NCBI GenBank assembly: GCA_903877135.1
Contig: CAIRCN010000020.1
Span: 224,057-288,056 of the forward strand
Direction of reading: 5' to 3'
DNA from: an uncultured Opitutia bacterium
Lineage (GTDB): Bacteria > Verrucomicrobiota > Verrucomicrobiia > Opitutales > Opitutaceae
DNA: 64,000 bases
Numbering within the stretch: position 1 is the stretch's first letter; each line of letters opens with the position of its first letter. Below, one piece after another: positions 43,729-53,027 of the stretch. The notes below the pieces were generated by a model. That model made no database searches. It saw nothing but the letters and a program-made list of their open reading frames with translations, and was not told the DNA's origin. The translations under genes were made by a program, and so were the position numbers.

Positions 43729-46194
43729 TCAGCGCCCGAGCGCGACGCGTTGCGGCGCGGCGGCCGCCGTCGCTCCGAGACGAAACGTGGCGATTTCACC
43801 GGGTTTGATCGGACCGAGCCGGTGGCTCTTGCCGCCGAGCCGCAGGACCGGCCGGCAGATTTTCCAGGCCAGGTTCTGCACCCGCACTTCCCAGCCTTTT
43901 CCTGCCGCCGCCGATTTGAGTGCCAGCAGGCGAATGCCAGCCGGCGTCAGCGCGGCCAGCGAGGCAGTTGGCGGCAACTCGCCCGCGCGGTTCTCCCATA
44001 CCATCGTTACCAGCGGCGGCTGCGTGAGCAGGTCGGCCGCATGCTCCACCGGCCCGTCGGCCGGCAGCAGCACGAACCGCTCGCGCAGTTCCCCGCGGTC
44101 CACCGTCGGGCGCCACCACTCGGCGGACTTGTCGAGATTTTCATCGCGCGCATAGCGCGTGGCCCGGGCGAGCGTCACCCGCAGCACGCCGCCTTCGAGG
44201 TCGCAAGCCGACAACACGTCGCTAGCGAGCGCAAAACCGCGCCGGCCCGCGCTCGCCTTCACCCACCGCAGCACGGGAATCTCGCCCTCAGCCGTGCGCT
44301 TCGCGGTGCCGGCGGGCACCTCGCACACCACCGAGCGCGCGCCCGGCAGCACGAGCTTGATGCGCGCCGCCTCGAGGTCGGTGAACACCCGCGCCTCCAT
44401 CGCCACTTCCTCCACGCCGGCCGTCAGCCGCAGCGTCAGGTCAACCTGCGCCCGCGGCGTGGTCAGCCGCACCACGAGCGCCGCGCGCAGCGGGCCCGAT
44501 TCGATCACGGTGGCCCGGGAAACTTTCCACCGGCCGATGACTTTCCGCAGCCGCACGCCGTCGGGTTCGTCGGCCATGCTGCCCCACGAGCCCCAATTGT
44601 CGGCGACGGTGGTGAGTTGCAGGCCCTTCGCGCCAAAGAGCGGTTTGCCGCGGTGCCACACGCGGACGCTCTCCGTGCCCGGCCGCGCGGCGACGCGATA
44701 GAATTCGTTGCAAATCGTCTGCCCGCGTCCGGTTGCCACGGCGGCATAGATTGGCGCCACCGCGCCCTCCACCCAGCCGACCGTCGCCACATTCCAACCG
44801 GCGGCGGGCAGCGTCATCGGCACGAGCACGCGCTTGCGCCAGGCAAGGGTGGGGAAGCAGTCGTGCTCCGTGGCAATTTCCTGGAACGCCACGCGCCGTC
44901 CGCCCACCCGCACCTCGATGGGCAATTCCAGCACGCGGTCCTGGTATTCGCCGATCGGCCGGTGATCGAGGCATGCCTCGATCTCGACCCACGTGCGCAC
45001 CGGCCGCAGGTGCGGATTCCACACGAGGAACGGCACTGCCTTCGGATGATCCTTGCCGACTGCCGGCAGCGTGATGTGCACTAGCGGGATCACGTGGTTG
45101 AACGCTCGGAACGCCGCCCCGCGCGCCGCGTGCCGCACGCCGCCTACCTCGTCGATCTGCTCGTAGAACGCGCGCTCGACGCTCGAGCCCGGCAAGATGT
45201 CGTGAAACGAATTGAAGAGCACCGACTCCCACGCGGACTTGAGGTCTGCCGCCTGTGCGAGTCCCGCGCCGTGCAGCAACGCCGTCGTGCGCTCGGCGCG
45301 CAGCAGTTCGTGCTCCGCGCGGCGGTAGCCGTGTTTGAAGCGCGCCACGGCGGCATAACAGCCGCGCTGGCAGAAATTCAGCTCGCCGTGCACCTCGTCG
45401 ATTTTCGGAGCGCCCGGCGCCGCGAGTTCGCGGCGTAGCGCGGCAAAGAACGAATGCAGCCCCGCGAACCGCACCTCAAACTCCGGATGCGCCGCGCCCC
45501 AGGCGCGCACATCATCGATGATCCGCTGGCTTGGACCGCCGCCATGGTTGCCCAGCCCGACGAACATTGCGAGGTTGCGCAGCGGCGACTTCGCCGCCTG
45601 CGCGACGAGCGGGTCGAAGCGCCGGGCAATCTCATCGCGCTCGCAGCCATACCAGCCGATGAGCGGACGGTAGCCGAGCACGCGCGCGCCGCTCCGGCCG
45701 TGCCACCAGAACGCCGGCGTCCGCAGGTGAAAGTGCTCCTGTGCCGGCCGCGTGAACGCGAAATTCTCCACCCCGCCCGCCGCGAACACGTCCGGCAGCC
45801 CGGCCGTGTGACCGAACGAGTCCGCCTGCCAGCCGCATTTCACCACCACGCCCAGCACATCGCGAAAATACCGCAGTCCCACCTCGTAGTGCCGGCAGAG
45901 CACTTCGCTCTCGAGGAGATTCGTGTCGGGTTGAATCCACGAGCCGCCCACGGCGTCCCAATGCCCTGCGCGGATCATTTTCAGGATACGCGCGAACGTC
46001 GCCGGATCGGTGCGGCGCACATGCTCGTAGATCGCCGCCTCGCCGCGGATGAACGTGAGGTCCGCATTCGCGTCGAGCAGATCGAGCATCGCGCGGCAGG
46101 TGGCGACGCCCTCGTTGAGCCCCTCGCGGGCGTCCCAGAGCCAGACAGGATCGAGGTGCGCGTTGGGGATGACGTGGATGACAGTTTTCTTCAT
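43729..46194 (-). CDS. GH38 alpha-mannosidase
   Basis: ATG 46194 gives 821 aa without signal peptide, so it is cytoplasmic. The GH38 zinc site is H13-x-D15 (NAHLDPVW), nucleophile D125 (GWQADSFGHT) and H331 (NSFHDILPG). The characteristic helical middle domain and the C-terminal beta domains (DNWGSWGSMADEP, WWRPTVDRGEL) follow. It hydrolyses alpha-mannosides by a retaining mechanism with Zn2+. It diverges from the sugar ABC transporter genes, 163 bp between starts, suggesting a shared regulatory region. Confidence 0.92.
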   Translation of the reverse strand: MKKTVIHVIPNAHLDPVWLWDAREGLNEGVATCRAMLDLLDANADLTFIRGEAAIYEHVRRTDPATFARILKMIRAGHWDAVGGSWIQPDTNLLESEVLCRHYEVGLRYFRDVLGVVVKCGWQADSFGHTAGLPDVFAAGGVENFAFTRPAQEHFHLRTPAFWWHGRSGARVLGYRPLIGWYGCERDEIARRFDPLVAQAAKSPLRNLAMFVGLGNHGGGPSQRIIDDVRAWGAAHPEFEVRFAGLHSFFAALRRELAAPGAPKIDEVHGELNFCQRGCYAAVARFKHGYRRAEHELLRAERTTALLHGAGLAQAADLKSAWESVLFNSFHDILPGSSVERAFYEQIDEVGGVRHAARGAAFRAFNHVIPLVHITLPAVGKDHPKAVPFLVWNPHLRPVRTWVEIEACLDHRPIGEYQDRVLELPIEVRVGGRRVAFQEIATEHDCFPTLAWRKRVLVPMTLPAAGWNVATVGWVEGAVAPIYAAVATGRGQTICNEFYRVAARPGTESVRVWHRGKPLFGAKGLQLTTVADNWGSWGSMADEPDGVRLRKVIGRWKVSRATVIESGPLRAALVVRLTTPRAQVDLTLRLTAGVEEVAMEARVFTDLEAARIKLVLPGARSVVCEVPAGTAKRTAEGEIPVLRWVKASAGRRGFALASDVLSACDLEGGVLRVTLARATRYARDENLDKSAEWWRPTVDRGELRERFVLLPADGPVEHAADLLTQPPLVTMVWENRAGELPPTASLAALTPAGIRLLALKSAAAGKGWEVRVQNLAWKICRPVLRLGGKSHRLGPIKPGEIATFRLGATAAAAPQRVALGR

Positions 46195-46357
46195 GGGAAG
46201 TCTTTTGTAAGCAAAACGTGGGGAAAGTTGGCTTGCCACACTGCAATGAGGGAAACGACGATGAAGACAATGCAGGAGGCACTCATCCCCAATAGCCGCG
46301 CGTTCCCCGACACGCAGCCCGCCGCAGGCGGCCGTTCCGCCCGGCTGGACTCCTGAG

Positions 46358-47662
46358 ATGAATTTGCGCCACCGCGAGCCCCTGCTGTGGTCGGCCATCG
46401 TGGCGCTGGCGGTCGCCGGTTTCTGGTGGGCGGGCCGGGCTCCCGCCCCGGAACCCGCCGACGGTCGCAAGGTCATCACGTGGATTTCGTTCATCACGCC
46501 GCTGCGGGATTACTACGAGGCCGAGGTCGCCGCGTTCGAGCGAGCGCATCCCAACGTGCACGTGCGCATCATCTGGGCGCCGCAGAGCGAGTATCACATG
46601 AAGTTCAAGACGCTCGCGGCCGCGGGCCAGGCGCCCGACCTCTTTTATTCCGGCGACGTGTGGCTGCGTTACCTGATGCCCTTCATGCGCGACCTGACGC
46701 CACTGGTGAAACGCGACGACGCCGAGATCGGTCTCGACGATTACTTTCCACCCATTCGCGCCGCCATGCAGCAGGATGGCCGTTACTACGTGTTGCCGGA
46801 AACGACCAATGTCGCGCTGCTTTACTACAATCGCCGGCTGTTCGCCGAAGCCGGTCTCGCCGAGCCGAACGAGGCGTGGACGTGGACCGACCTCGTGCGG
46901 GCGGGCCAGAAGCTCACGCACACGGAAAGAGACGGCCAGCCCGGCGTCTGGGGCTGCTCGCGCGTCGAAGGCTGGTGGGGCGAATGGCTGATCTACGTCC
47001 GGCAGGCGGGCGGCAAGGTGTTCTCGCCCGACGGCAAGCGTTGCACGCTCGATTCGCCGGAGGCGGTGGCAGGGCTGAAATTTTTCGCCGAGAAATCCAG
47101 CCGCTACGGTATCAGCGCGCCGGCTGGGTTTGAACCGCTCAACGGTTTTGTGAACCAGCGCGTGGCGATGATCGTCGGCGGTCACACCAACTATTGGCCC
47201 AACTACAATCAGGTGCCCGCACTCGACTGGGACGTGCAGATTCTGCCGGCCGGCCCGGCTTCGCGACGCGGCGGCGAGCTCGCCATCGCAGGCTATGCGA
47301 TGAGCAAGACGGCCCGTTATCCCGAGGAAACGTGGCAGTTGCTCAAGTTTCTCACGCGCCGCGAGACGGTCGCCGAGGTGGTGGCGCGGGGCGGCATCGC
47401 CGTCCGCCGCTCCGTCGCCGAGGCACACCTGCGTAACCTCCGCCCGTCCGACCGCCCGCGCCACATGGCCGCGGTTTACCACCAGATGGATTTTGCCGAT
47501 CCCATCCCGCGCGACGCGCACTTCATCGAGCTCATGCTGAAAATCGTCCAAGCCGAAATTGACCGCATGATCCTCGGCGAACTCACTCCCGAGGAGGCCG
47601 GCCGCCGCGCCGCCGCCGCCGCCAACGCCTTTCTCGCCACCTTCGGCTCCTCCGACTCATGA
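46358..47662 (+). CDS. ABC transporter sugar-binding protein (family 1)
   Basis: A 434-aa solute-binding protein. The N-terminal LLWSAIVALAVAGFWWAGR is a membrane anchor or signal without a lipobox cysteine. Family-1 hallmarks follow: VITWISF, FERAHPNVHVRIIWAPQSEY, LPETTNVALLYYNRRLFAEAGL (substrate lobe), GGHTNYW and a C-terminal EIDRMILGELTPEEA helix. It feeds the two permeases that follow in a 4-bp overlap. Flanking alpha- and beta-mannosidases suggest manno-oligosaccharides as substrate. Confidence 0.9.
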   Translation: MNLRHREPLLWSAIVALAVAGFWWAGRAPAPEPADGRKVITWISFITPLRDYYEAEVAAFERAHPNVHVRIIWAPQSEYHMKFKTLAAAGQAPDLFYSGDVWLRYLMPFMRDLTPLVKRDDAEIGLDDYFPPIRAAMQQDGRYYVLPETTNVALLYYNRRLFAEAGLAEPNEAWTWTDLVRAGQKLTHTERDGQPGVWGCSRVEGWWGEWLIYVRQAGGKVFSPDGKRCTLDSPEAVAGLKFFAEKSSRYGISAPAGFEPLNGFVNQRVAMIVGGHTNYWPNYNQVPALDWDVQILPAGPASRRGGELAIAGYAMSKTARYPEETWQLLKFLTRRETVAEVVARGGIAVRRSVAEAHLRNLRPSDRPRHMAAVYHQMDFADPIPRDAHFIELMLKIVQAEIDRMILGELTPEEAGRRAAAAANAFLATFGSSDS

Positions 47663-48555
47663 ATGCCCGCCGCGCCCAACTGCTCTGGTTCTGGCTCTTC
47701 GCGGGGCCGGCCGTCCTCGGGTTCGCGTGTTTCAGCCTGTGGCCGATGCTCTACTCGCTGTGGCTGAGTTTCTGCCGCTACGAGGTCGTCGCGCCGCCTG
47801 CGTTCATCGGCCTGCGCAACTACTCCTACCTGCTCAAGTCCGACCCGGCCTTTTGGCCTTCGATCAAAGTCACCCTGTTCTTCACCGCCGTCCAGATGCC
47901 GCTGAGCATCCTCGGCGCGCTGGGGGTCGCCCTGCTGCTCAACCAACCCGTGCGCGGCCGCGGATTTTGGCGATCGGTCTATTTCCTGCCATCGATTCTC
48001 CCTCAAGCCGCGAGCGCCGCGGTATTCGTTTACATTTTTCAGGCCGACGGCGGCCTGCTCAACCGCGTGCTCGGTCTTGTCGGCATCGCCGGCCCGGCCT
48101 GGAACACATCGCCAACGTGGGCGCTGCCGGTGCTGGTCATCGTGAGCCTTTGGAGCTTCGGCTACCCGATGGTGATTTTCCTGAGCGGCCTGCAAAGCGT
48201 CCCGCGCGAACTCTACGAGGCGGCGCACATCGACGGCGCCGGCGCATGGGCGCGCTTCCGCCACGTCACGCTGCCGCTCATCTCGCCGGTGCTTTTTTTC
48301 AACATCGTCATGGGCATCATCGGCGCACTGAAAGTTTTCGATCTCGCCTACGCCTACGGCGCCGCCCAGGGGCTCGAACCGGGCGGACCGGCGCGCGCCA
48401 CGCTCTTCTACGGCCTCAACCTCTATCAGCAGGCCTTCACGTATTTTCACATGGGCCTCGCCAGCGCGATGGCGTGGCTGCTCTTCGCCGTGATCATGGC
48501 CATAACCTGGCTCAATTTCCGCCTCGGCCGCCGCTGGGTGCACTACGGAGACTGA
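47659..48555 (+). CDS. ABC sugar-transporter permease, MalF-like
   Basis: A 298-aa permease with six membrane helices. FAGPAVLGFACFSLWPMLYSLWLSF is the first-helix pattern of the MalF/UgpA group (written here as its two adjoining halves). The ATPase-coupling EAA loop is visible as LYEAAHIDGAGAWARFRHVTLP. ATG overlaps the binding-protein stop by 4 bp. It forms the channel with the next gene's product. Confidence 0.92.
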   Translation: MNARRAQLLWFWLFAGPAVLGFACFSLWPMLYSLWLSFCRYEVVAPPAFIGLRNYSYLLKSDPAFWPSIKVTLFFTAVQMPLSILGALGVALLLNQPVRGRGFWRSVYFLPSILPQAASAAVFVYIFQADGGLLNRVLGLVGIAGPAWNTSPTWALPVLVIVSLWSFGYPMVIFLSGLQSVPRELYEAAHIDGAGAWARFRHVTLPLISPVLFFNIVMGIIGALKVFDLAYAYGAAQGLEPGGPARATLFYGLNLYQQAFTYFHMGLASAMAWLLFAVIMAITWLNFRLGRRWVHYGD

Positions 48556-48556
48556 C

Positions 48557-49423
48557 ATGCACCGCTCGCAAATCCATCCCGCGATCCGCGCCTGCCTCTA
48601 CGCTCTGCTCGCGCTCGGCGCCTTCGTCATGCTCCTGCCGCTGGCGTGGATGCTCCTGACCAGCCTGAAAACTTTCCCCGAAATCCTGCGTAGCCCGCCC
48701 GCGTGGCTGCCGGCACACCCGCAATGGGAGAACTACCGCACCGTCTGGAACGGCTTCGCCTACTACCGGTTTTTCCTCAACTCCACCTTCGTCGCCGTCA
48801 TGGTGATCGCCGGCACGGTGCTCACCTGCTGCCCGGCGGCCTACGCGTTTTCGTTTTACGACGTGCGCCACAAGGAGCTCCTGTTCGGCGCGCTGCTCTC
48901 GACGCTGATGCTGCCGGCGCAGGTGACGGTGATCCCACTCTTCAAGGCCTTCGCCGCGCTCCACTGGATCAACACCTACCTGCCGCTCATCGTGCCCGCT
49001 TGGCTCGGCGGCAACGTCTTTGGCATTTTCCTCCTGCGGCAATTTTTCCGCACTATTCCGAAAAGCTTCATCGAGGCCGCGCGCATCGACGGCGCCTCGG
49101 AGTGGACCATCCTCTGGCGCCTCATCGTGCCGATGAGCCTGCCCGCCGTGCTCACGGTGGTCATCTTCACCTTCCTCTGGAGCTGGAACGACCTCTTCAA
49201 CCCGCTCGTCTATCTCCACGACGAAAGCACCTACACGCTGCCCGTCGGCCTGCTCTACTTCATCGCCCGCGCCGAGCAACTCACCGGCGGCAGCGCCGGG
49301 CTGGTGCCGTGGCACCTCGTCATGACACTCGCCACCGTGATGGTGCTGCCGATCATCGTGGTGTTCGCCTTCGCCCAGCGCCGCTTCGTCGAAGGCGTGG
49401 CCGCGAGCGGGGTCAAGGGCTGA
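48557..49423 (+). CDS. ABC sugar-transporter permease, MalG-like
   Basis: A 288-aa permease with six helices. LLPLAWMLLTSLKTFPEI is the MalG/UgpE-type first helix, and the EAA loop is FIEAARIDGASEWTILWRLI. It starts 1 bp after the MalF-like gene and ends 2 bp before the convergent beta-mannosidase gene. No ATP-binding subunit accompanies the operon, so it must borrow a general sugar-transport ATPase (MsiK/UgpC type). Confidence 0.92.
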   Translation: MHRSQIHPAIRACLYALLALGAFVMLLPLAWMLLTSLKTFPEILRSPPAWLPAHPQWENYRTVWNGFAYYRFFLNSTFVAVMVIAGTVLTCCPAAYAFSFYDVRHKELLFGALLSTLMLPAQVTVIPLFKAFAALHWINTYLPLIVPAWLGGNVFGIFLLRQFFRTIPKSFIEAARIDGASEWTILWRLIVPMSLPAVLTVVIFTFLWSWNDLFNPLVYLHDESTYTLPVGLLYFIARAEQLTGGSAGLVPWHLVMTLATVMVLPIIVVFAFAQRRFVEGVAASGVKG

Positions 49424-49425
49424 CC

Positions 49426-51333
49426 TCAGAGTTTTTCCGGTGAGGTCAGGAAAATCTCTCGCAGCGCCTCGGCCGCCGGCTTCATCCGTCCGTAGAAATC
49501 CAGCACCGCGGTGTTCGCGGGACACGGGAACGTGTCGTGACCCATCCAGATGATGATGCCGCCGCACGCGGGAAAACGGTGCTTGATCGCGCGCGCGGCC
49601 CGCTGCAACGCCTCGCGCTGCAGCCGCTGGCTCCAATCGACGTATTCCGCGAGGGCGCGGGCCGGCCGGCCATGGTCTTTCTTGAAACCTTCGGCCTGAA
49701 TCCAGAACCCGAAGCGTCGCCAGAGCGGATTGCTCTCGTCGAGCGGCAGCAGCGAGCCGGGCTCGTAGAATTCCTCCAGGATGTCCACCGGGCTCGCGCC
49801 CGCCGCGCCCACCTCAGACCGGAACAAAGCATCGTCCTTCTGCCAGTAGGCCGCAGTCGCCGGAAACCATGGTCCGTGCACGTCCCAATGCAGCCCGAGC
49901 CCAAACTCATTCTCGTCCGCGGTGAACCGCGGCCCCGTGGCGGAGGTGACGAGAAAACGCCGGCCCGGGTCGAGCGCCGCCGCTTCGCCGGCCATCATCG
50001 CCAGCAGCGGGTGCGCAATCGTCGCCGGCTTTCCCGTGCCCAACTTGCCGCCGTCAAGCGCGCCCTGAAGTTCGTTGCCGCCGCACCACAGGAGGAGCGA
50101 CGCGTGATGCTGCCGCCGCGCGATGTAGGAGTGCACGATCGGCTGCGTCTCCGCGATGATCTTCGGATCCTCCGGAGGCCAATTATCGATACCCGAGGAG
50201 GAGAACGGAAACTCCTGCCAGACGAAAATGCCATACTGGTCGCAGAGATCGTAGAAAACTTCCTTCTCCAAAAACGCGCCGCCCCAGACACGAAACACAT
50301 TGCAGCCCATTTCGACGTAGGTGCGGATGCGCGCCTCGTAATCCTCGCGCGTCACGTCCGCGTAATTCGGGCGGATGGGCGTCCAGTTCACGCCCTGCAA
50401 AAAGACGGGCCGGCCGTTGACGACGCAGATCCACGGGTCGGCCGTGGCCGGTGCGCCGGCGAAGGCGCGCCACTTCACGTCTTTGAATCCGATCGTGCGC
50501 GTCCACTCGTCGACGCCTGGCAGACTCACGCGAAGGCGGTAGCTTTTCTGCGCGCCTTCTCGGTTGGGCCACCACTTTTCGACCGCCAGGCCGGCGAAGG
50601 CCGCGCCCGCAGCGAGCTGGTCGGGTTCGACCGAGGCATTGAGCAGGCAGCGATCGCCGTCCTCCAGCCGCACCACGACGCGCTCCGGCGTCTGGCCGAA
50701 GAGCGTGAATCCGTCCGGCGCGAGCTGGCAGCGCAGGTCGGCCAGATCGCGGCCGTCGCCCACCTCGAGCGTCACGCGGTCCCAGATGCCGATCTGCACG
50801 ACGCGCGGCTGCCAGTCCCAGGTGTAGTTGAAGCGCGCCTTCCAGTCCTTGATCTGCGAAGTGTGGTTGAACTGCCCGAGCCAGCGCGGCGGCAGGTCGA
50901 AAATGATCTGGAGCGCGTTGTCGTCGGCGAGCGGCACGCCCGATAGGTCGAAGACGTGCTCGACAAAACCGTTCTCGAACCGGCCCACGAGTCGGCCGTT
51001 GCAGCATACCCAGCCCGCGGCATCGAGCCCGGCACAGCGCAGCCGGCGGATCGGCCCGCCCTCGAGCCACGCCCGCGGCAGCGTCGTCGAGAAAACCCAG
51101 TTACGGTGCTCCACCCACTCGGCAGCGCGGCTGTCGAGCCCGCGGTTCCAATCCGGAATCACACCAGCCTCACGCAGCAGTTGTTGCACCGAGGCGGGCA
51201 CGCGTGCGGGCACCGTGGCCACTTCGGCAATGCTCGGCGCGCCGAGATCGGTGCCGGCAAGGAAGCGCCACGTGTCGGGCGCATAGCCGGTGAGAGTCCA
51301 GTTTAACGACGCCAGATCGCGGGAGGTTTTCAT
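49426..51333 (-). CDS. GH2 beta-mannosidase-like enzyme
   Basis: ATG 51333 gives 635 aa, cytoplasmic. The GH2 sugar-binding, Ig-like and TIM-barrel domains are in order. Barrel marks are GCNVFRVWGGAF, acid/base E421 in LLWCGGNEL and nucleophile E507 in FRSEVGAAG. The WCGGNE and VWGGAF motifs are those of beta-mannosidases rather than galactosidases. It is about 200 residues shorter than typical members, lacking most of the C-terminal beta domains after the barrel. It converges with the ABC operon and completes the mannoside locus with the GH38 gene. Confidence 0.88.
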   Translation of the reverse strand: MKTSRDLASLNWTLTGYAPDTWRFLAGTDLGAPSIAEVATVPARVPASVQQLLREAGVIPDWNRGLDSRAAEWVEHRNWVFSTTLPRAWLEGGPIRRLRCAGLDAAGWVCCNGRLVGRFENGFVEHVFDLSGVPLADDNALQIIFDLPPRWLGQFNHTSQIKDWKARFNYTWDWQPRVVQIGIWDRVTLEVGDGRDLADLRCQLAPDGFTLFGQTPERVVVRLEDGDRCLLNASVEPDQLAAGAAFAGLAVEKWWPNREGAQKSYRLRVSLPGVDEWTRTIGFKDVKWRAFAGAPATADPWICVVNGRPVFLQGVNWTPIRPNYADVTREDYEARIRTYVEMGCNVFRVWGGAFLEKEVFYDLCDQYGIFVWQEFPFSSSGIDNWPPEDPKIIAETQPIVHSYIARRQHHASLLLWCGGNELQGALDGGKLGTGKPATIAHPLLAMMAGEAAALDPGRRFLVTSATGPRFTADENEFGLGLHWDVHGPWFPATAAYWQKDDALFRSEVGAAGASPVDILEEFYEPGSLLPLDESNPLWRRFGFWIQAEGFKKDHGRPARALAEYVDWSQRLQREALQRAARAIKHRFPACGGIIIWMGHDTFPCPANTAVLDFYGRMKPAAEALREIFLTSPEKL

Positions 51334-51424
51334 TTTGGGAACGTCCGCACGCTGCCGGATTTTTTTCGGCCGTCGAGCAATTGCGCGCGACACCCGGCCA
51401 GCAATTCGCAAACTTTATCTGTTC

Positions 51425-52144
51425 GTGAACCTGATCCTCTTTGATCCCATTGAAATTGCCGCACCGCTGCCGCGCCGGGATCCGCGTGCCTTGCACCTGC
51501 TCGACGTGCTGTGGCGGCATGCGGGCGGCACCTTTGACGCCGGCCTCGTCAACGGCCCGCGCGGCAAAGGCGTCGTCGTCGCCATCGGGGCCGAGGCGCT
51601 CACGCTCGCCTTCGCGTGGGGCGATCCGCCGCCCCCGCCCGATCCCATCATGCTCATCGTGGGCCTGCCCCGCCCGCAAACTGCGCGCGACATTTTGCGC
51701 GACGCCACCGCGCTTGGCGTCACCGCACTCCACTTTGTCCTGACCGAAAAAGGCGATCCCAGCTACGCCCATTCCACGCTCTGGTCCTCCGGCGAGTGGC
51801 GCCGCCACCTCGTCTCCGGGGCCCAGCAGGCCTTCACGACTCACCTCCCCACCGTCACGCACGGCCGGCAACTCGCCGAAGCCCTCGCCACCCTGCCTTC
51901 CTGCGGCACGCGACTAGCGCTCGACAACTACGAGGCCGCTTCCCGCCTCAGCCAGTGTCATTTAATAGATGACACTTCCGTCGTGCTCGCGCTCGGGGCG
52001 GAGCGAGGCTGGGCGGCGCCGGAGCGGGAGTTGCTTCGCGCCCACCAATTCACTTTCGCGCATCTGGGCCCCAACGTCCTGCGCACCGAGACGGCGTGCA
52101 CCGTCGCCGTGACTCTCGTCAAGGCGAAGCTCGGCTCGCTCTGA
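51425..52144 (+). CDS. rsmE: 16S rRNA (uracil1498-N3)-methyltransferase RsmE
   Basis: GTG 51425 gives 239 aa, the normal RsmE length. An N-terminal PUA-like part (ALHLLDVLWRHAGGTFDAGL) is followed by a SPOUT domain with ALGVTALHFVLTEKG, LALGAERGW and the SAM-site signature GPNVLRTETA. It methylates U1498 at N3 in the ribosomal decoding region. The gene diverges from the beta-mannosidase gene (91 bp between starts), and its last 26 bp overlap the 3' end of rsmD. A TGTCA-N9-TGACA palindrome lies inside it. Confidence 0.9.
   Translation: MNLILFDPIEIAAPLPRRDPRALHLLDVLWRHAGGTFDAGLVNGPRGKGVVVAIGAEALTLAFAWGDPPPPPDPIMLIVGLPRPQTARDILRDATALGVTALHFVLTEKGDPSYAHSTLWSSGEWRRHLVSGAQQAFTTHLPTVTHGRQLAEALATLPSCGTRLALDNYEAASRLSQCHLIDDTSVVLALGAERGWAAPERELLRAHQFTFAHLGPNVLRTETACTVAVTLVKAKLGSL
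51954..51976. repeat. TGTCA-N9-TGACA inverted repeat inside rsmE
   Basis: AGTGTCAT and ATGACACT arms (8 bp, perfect) flank a 7-base centre TTAATAG. The site is within codons for SQCHLIDDTSV. Its reverse complement is nearly the same 23-mer as the palindrome at the end of the MFS gene (31272-31294). Confidence 0.5.
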
Positions 52145-52694
52145 AAAACACCACCGTCGGCTGGCGCGCGCCTTGGCCGAGGCGTTTCAAGCACGCCCAG
52201 CCGGGCGGTGCGAGCTGCAGTTCTCCCGGCATCTCGAACACCACGAGCGCCTCGGGTTTCGGCGCCAGCGCCTCGGCCAGCCGCGCAAACAGCACGGGCG
52301 CGATCTCGCTGATGATTTCGTAGGGTGGGTCGATGAAAACCAAGTCGGGCACCGGACCGCCGCCCAGCGGCACCGTCAGCGCGTCGGCCTGCACGACCGT
52401 CAGGTCCGCAGCTTCACGACCGAGACTCTTGCACACGGCCACAATGTTCTGCCGCACGCACGCGGCGGCCTTGGCGTTTTTCTCCACGAACACCCCGCCG
52501 GCTGCGCCACGGCTGAGCGCATCGAGTCCGTAGGCGCCGCTGCCGGCAAATAGATCGAGAAAGTGCGCACCGGGCACGACGGCCGCCAAGCTGGAGAACA
52601 CGCCCTGCCGCATGCCGTCGGTCGCCGGCCGCACCGCGTCGCCCCTGGGCACGGCGAGCGGTATGCCGCGGGCGCGCCCGCCGCTTATGCGCAT
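52119..52694 (-). CDS. rsmD: 16S rRNA (guanine966-N2)-methyltransferase RsmD
   Basis: ATG 52694 gives 191 aa starting MRISGGRARG, the canonical RsmD N-terminus (often MRIIGG.. with RPTxDRxRE; here RPATDGMRQGVFSSL). The SAM motif is FLDLFAGSGAYGLDALSRGA and the catalytic motif D122-PPY125 (VFIDPPYE). It methylates G966 of 16S rRNA. It converges on and overlaps rsmE by 26 bp. Confidence 0.9.
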   Translation of the reverse strand: MRISGGRARGIPLAVPRGDAVRPATDGMRQGVFSSLAAVVPGAHFLDLFAGSGAYGLDALSRGAAGGVFVEKNAKAAACVRQNIVAVCKSLGREAADLTVVQADALTVPLGGGPVPDLVFIDPPYEIISEIAPVLFARLAEALAPKPEALVVFEMPGELQLAPPGWACLKRLGQGARQPTVVFFRASRASP

Positions 52695-53027
52695 AGCGCA
52701 GCCTCCGGTTTCCGCCCGCCGCCTGCAGCCACACTGGGGGCCACCGCCTTCGTTTGCGCTCTGCGTCGGTTGCGTTTCATCTGCCTGCGATGACACCGGC
52801 GCAGGCCGATCACTTCAACGGGAAAACCGCCGCCCTCCCCGCGCGTTGACCGCCCGCCGCCGCAAACTTCCGCACCAGCCCGGAACCTGCGGCCGAAATG
52901 CGGGTTCCAACATAGCATTTGCACCGCGGCGATATGCTTCTAACCTCTGACCCTTAACATCGTTACTCCTGCGGCAGCCGACTCGCCGCAGGGCCGATGC
53001 GCGACTGCGCGCCCGCTTCCAACTGCC
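52695..53027. other. Divergent 333-bp region with a hairpin before the WPF-repeat operon
   Basis: No gene is recognised between rsmD and 53028. It must hold both promoters. A perfect 8-bp hairpin (CCTGCGGC at 52968-52975, GCCGCAGG at 52985-52992) stands about 35 bp before the start of the WPF-repeat gene, a position where it would be in the 5' leader. An AT-richer stretch at 52905-52965 is the best place for the plus-strand promoter. Confidence 0.4.

Noticed and set aside
46283..47551. 422-codon minus-strand frame opposite the sugar-binding protein
   Set aside because: The plus-strand protein has clear family-1 features and overlaps correctly with its permease; the minus frame has none.
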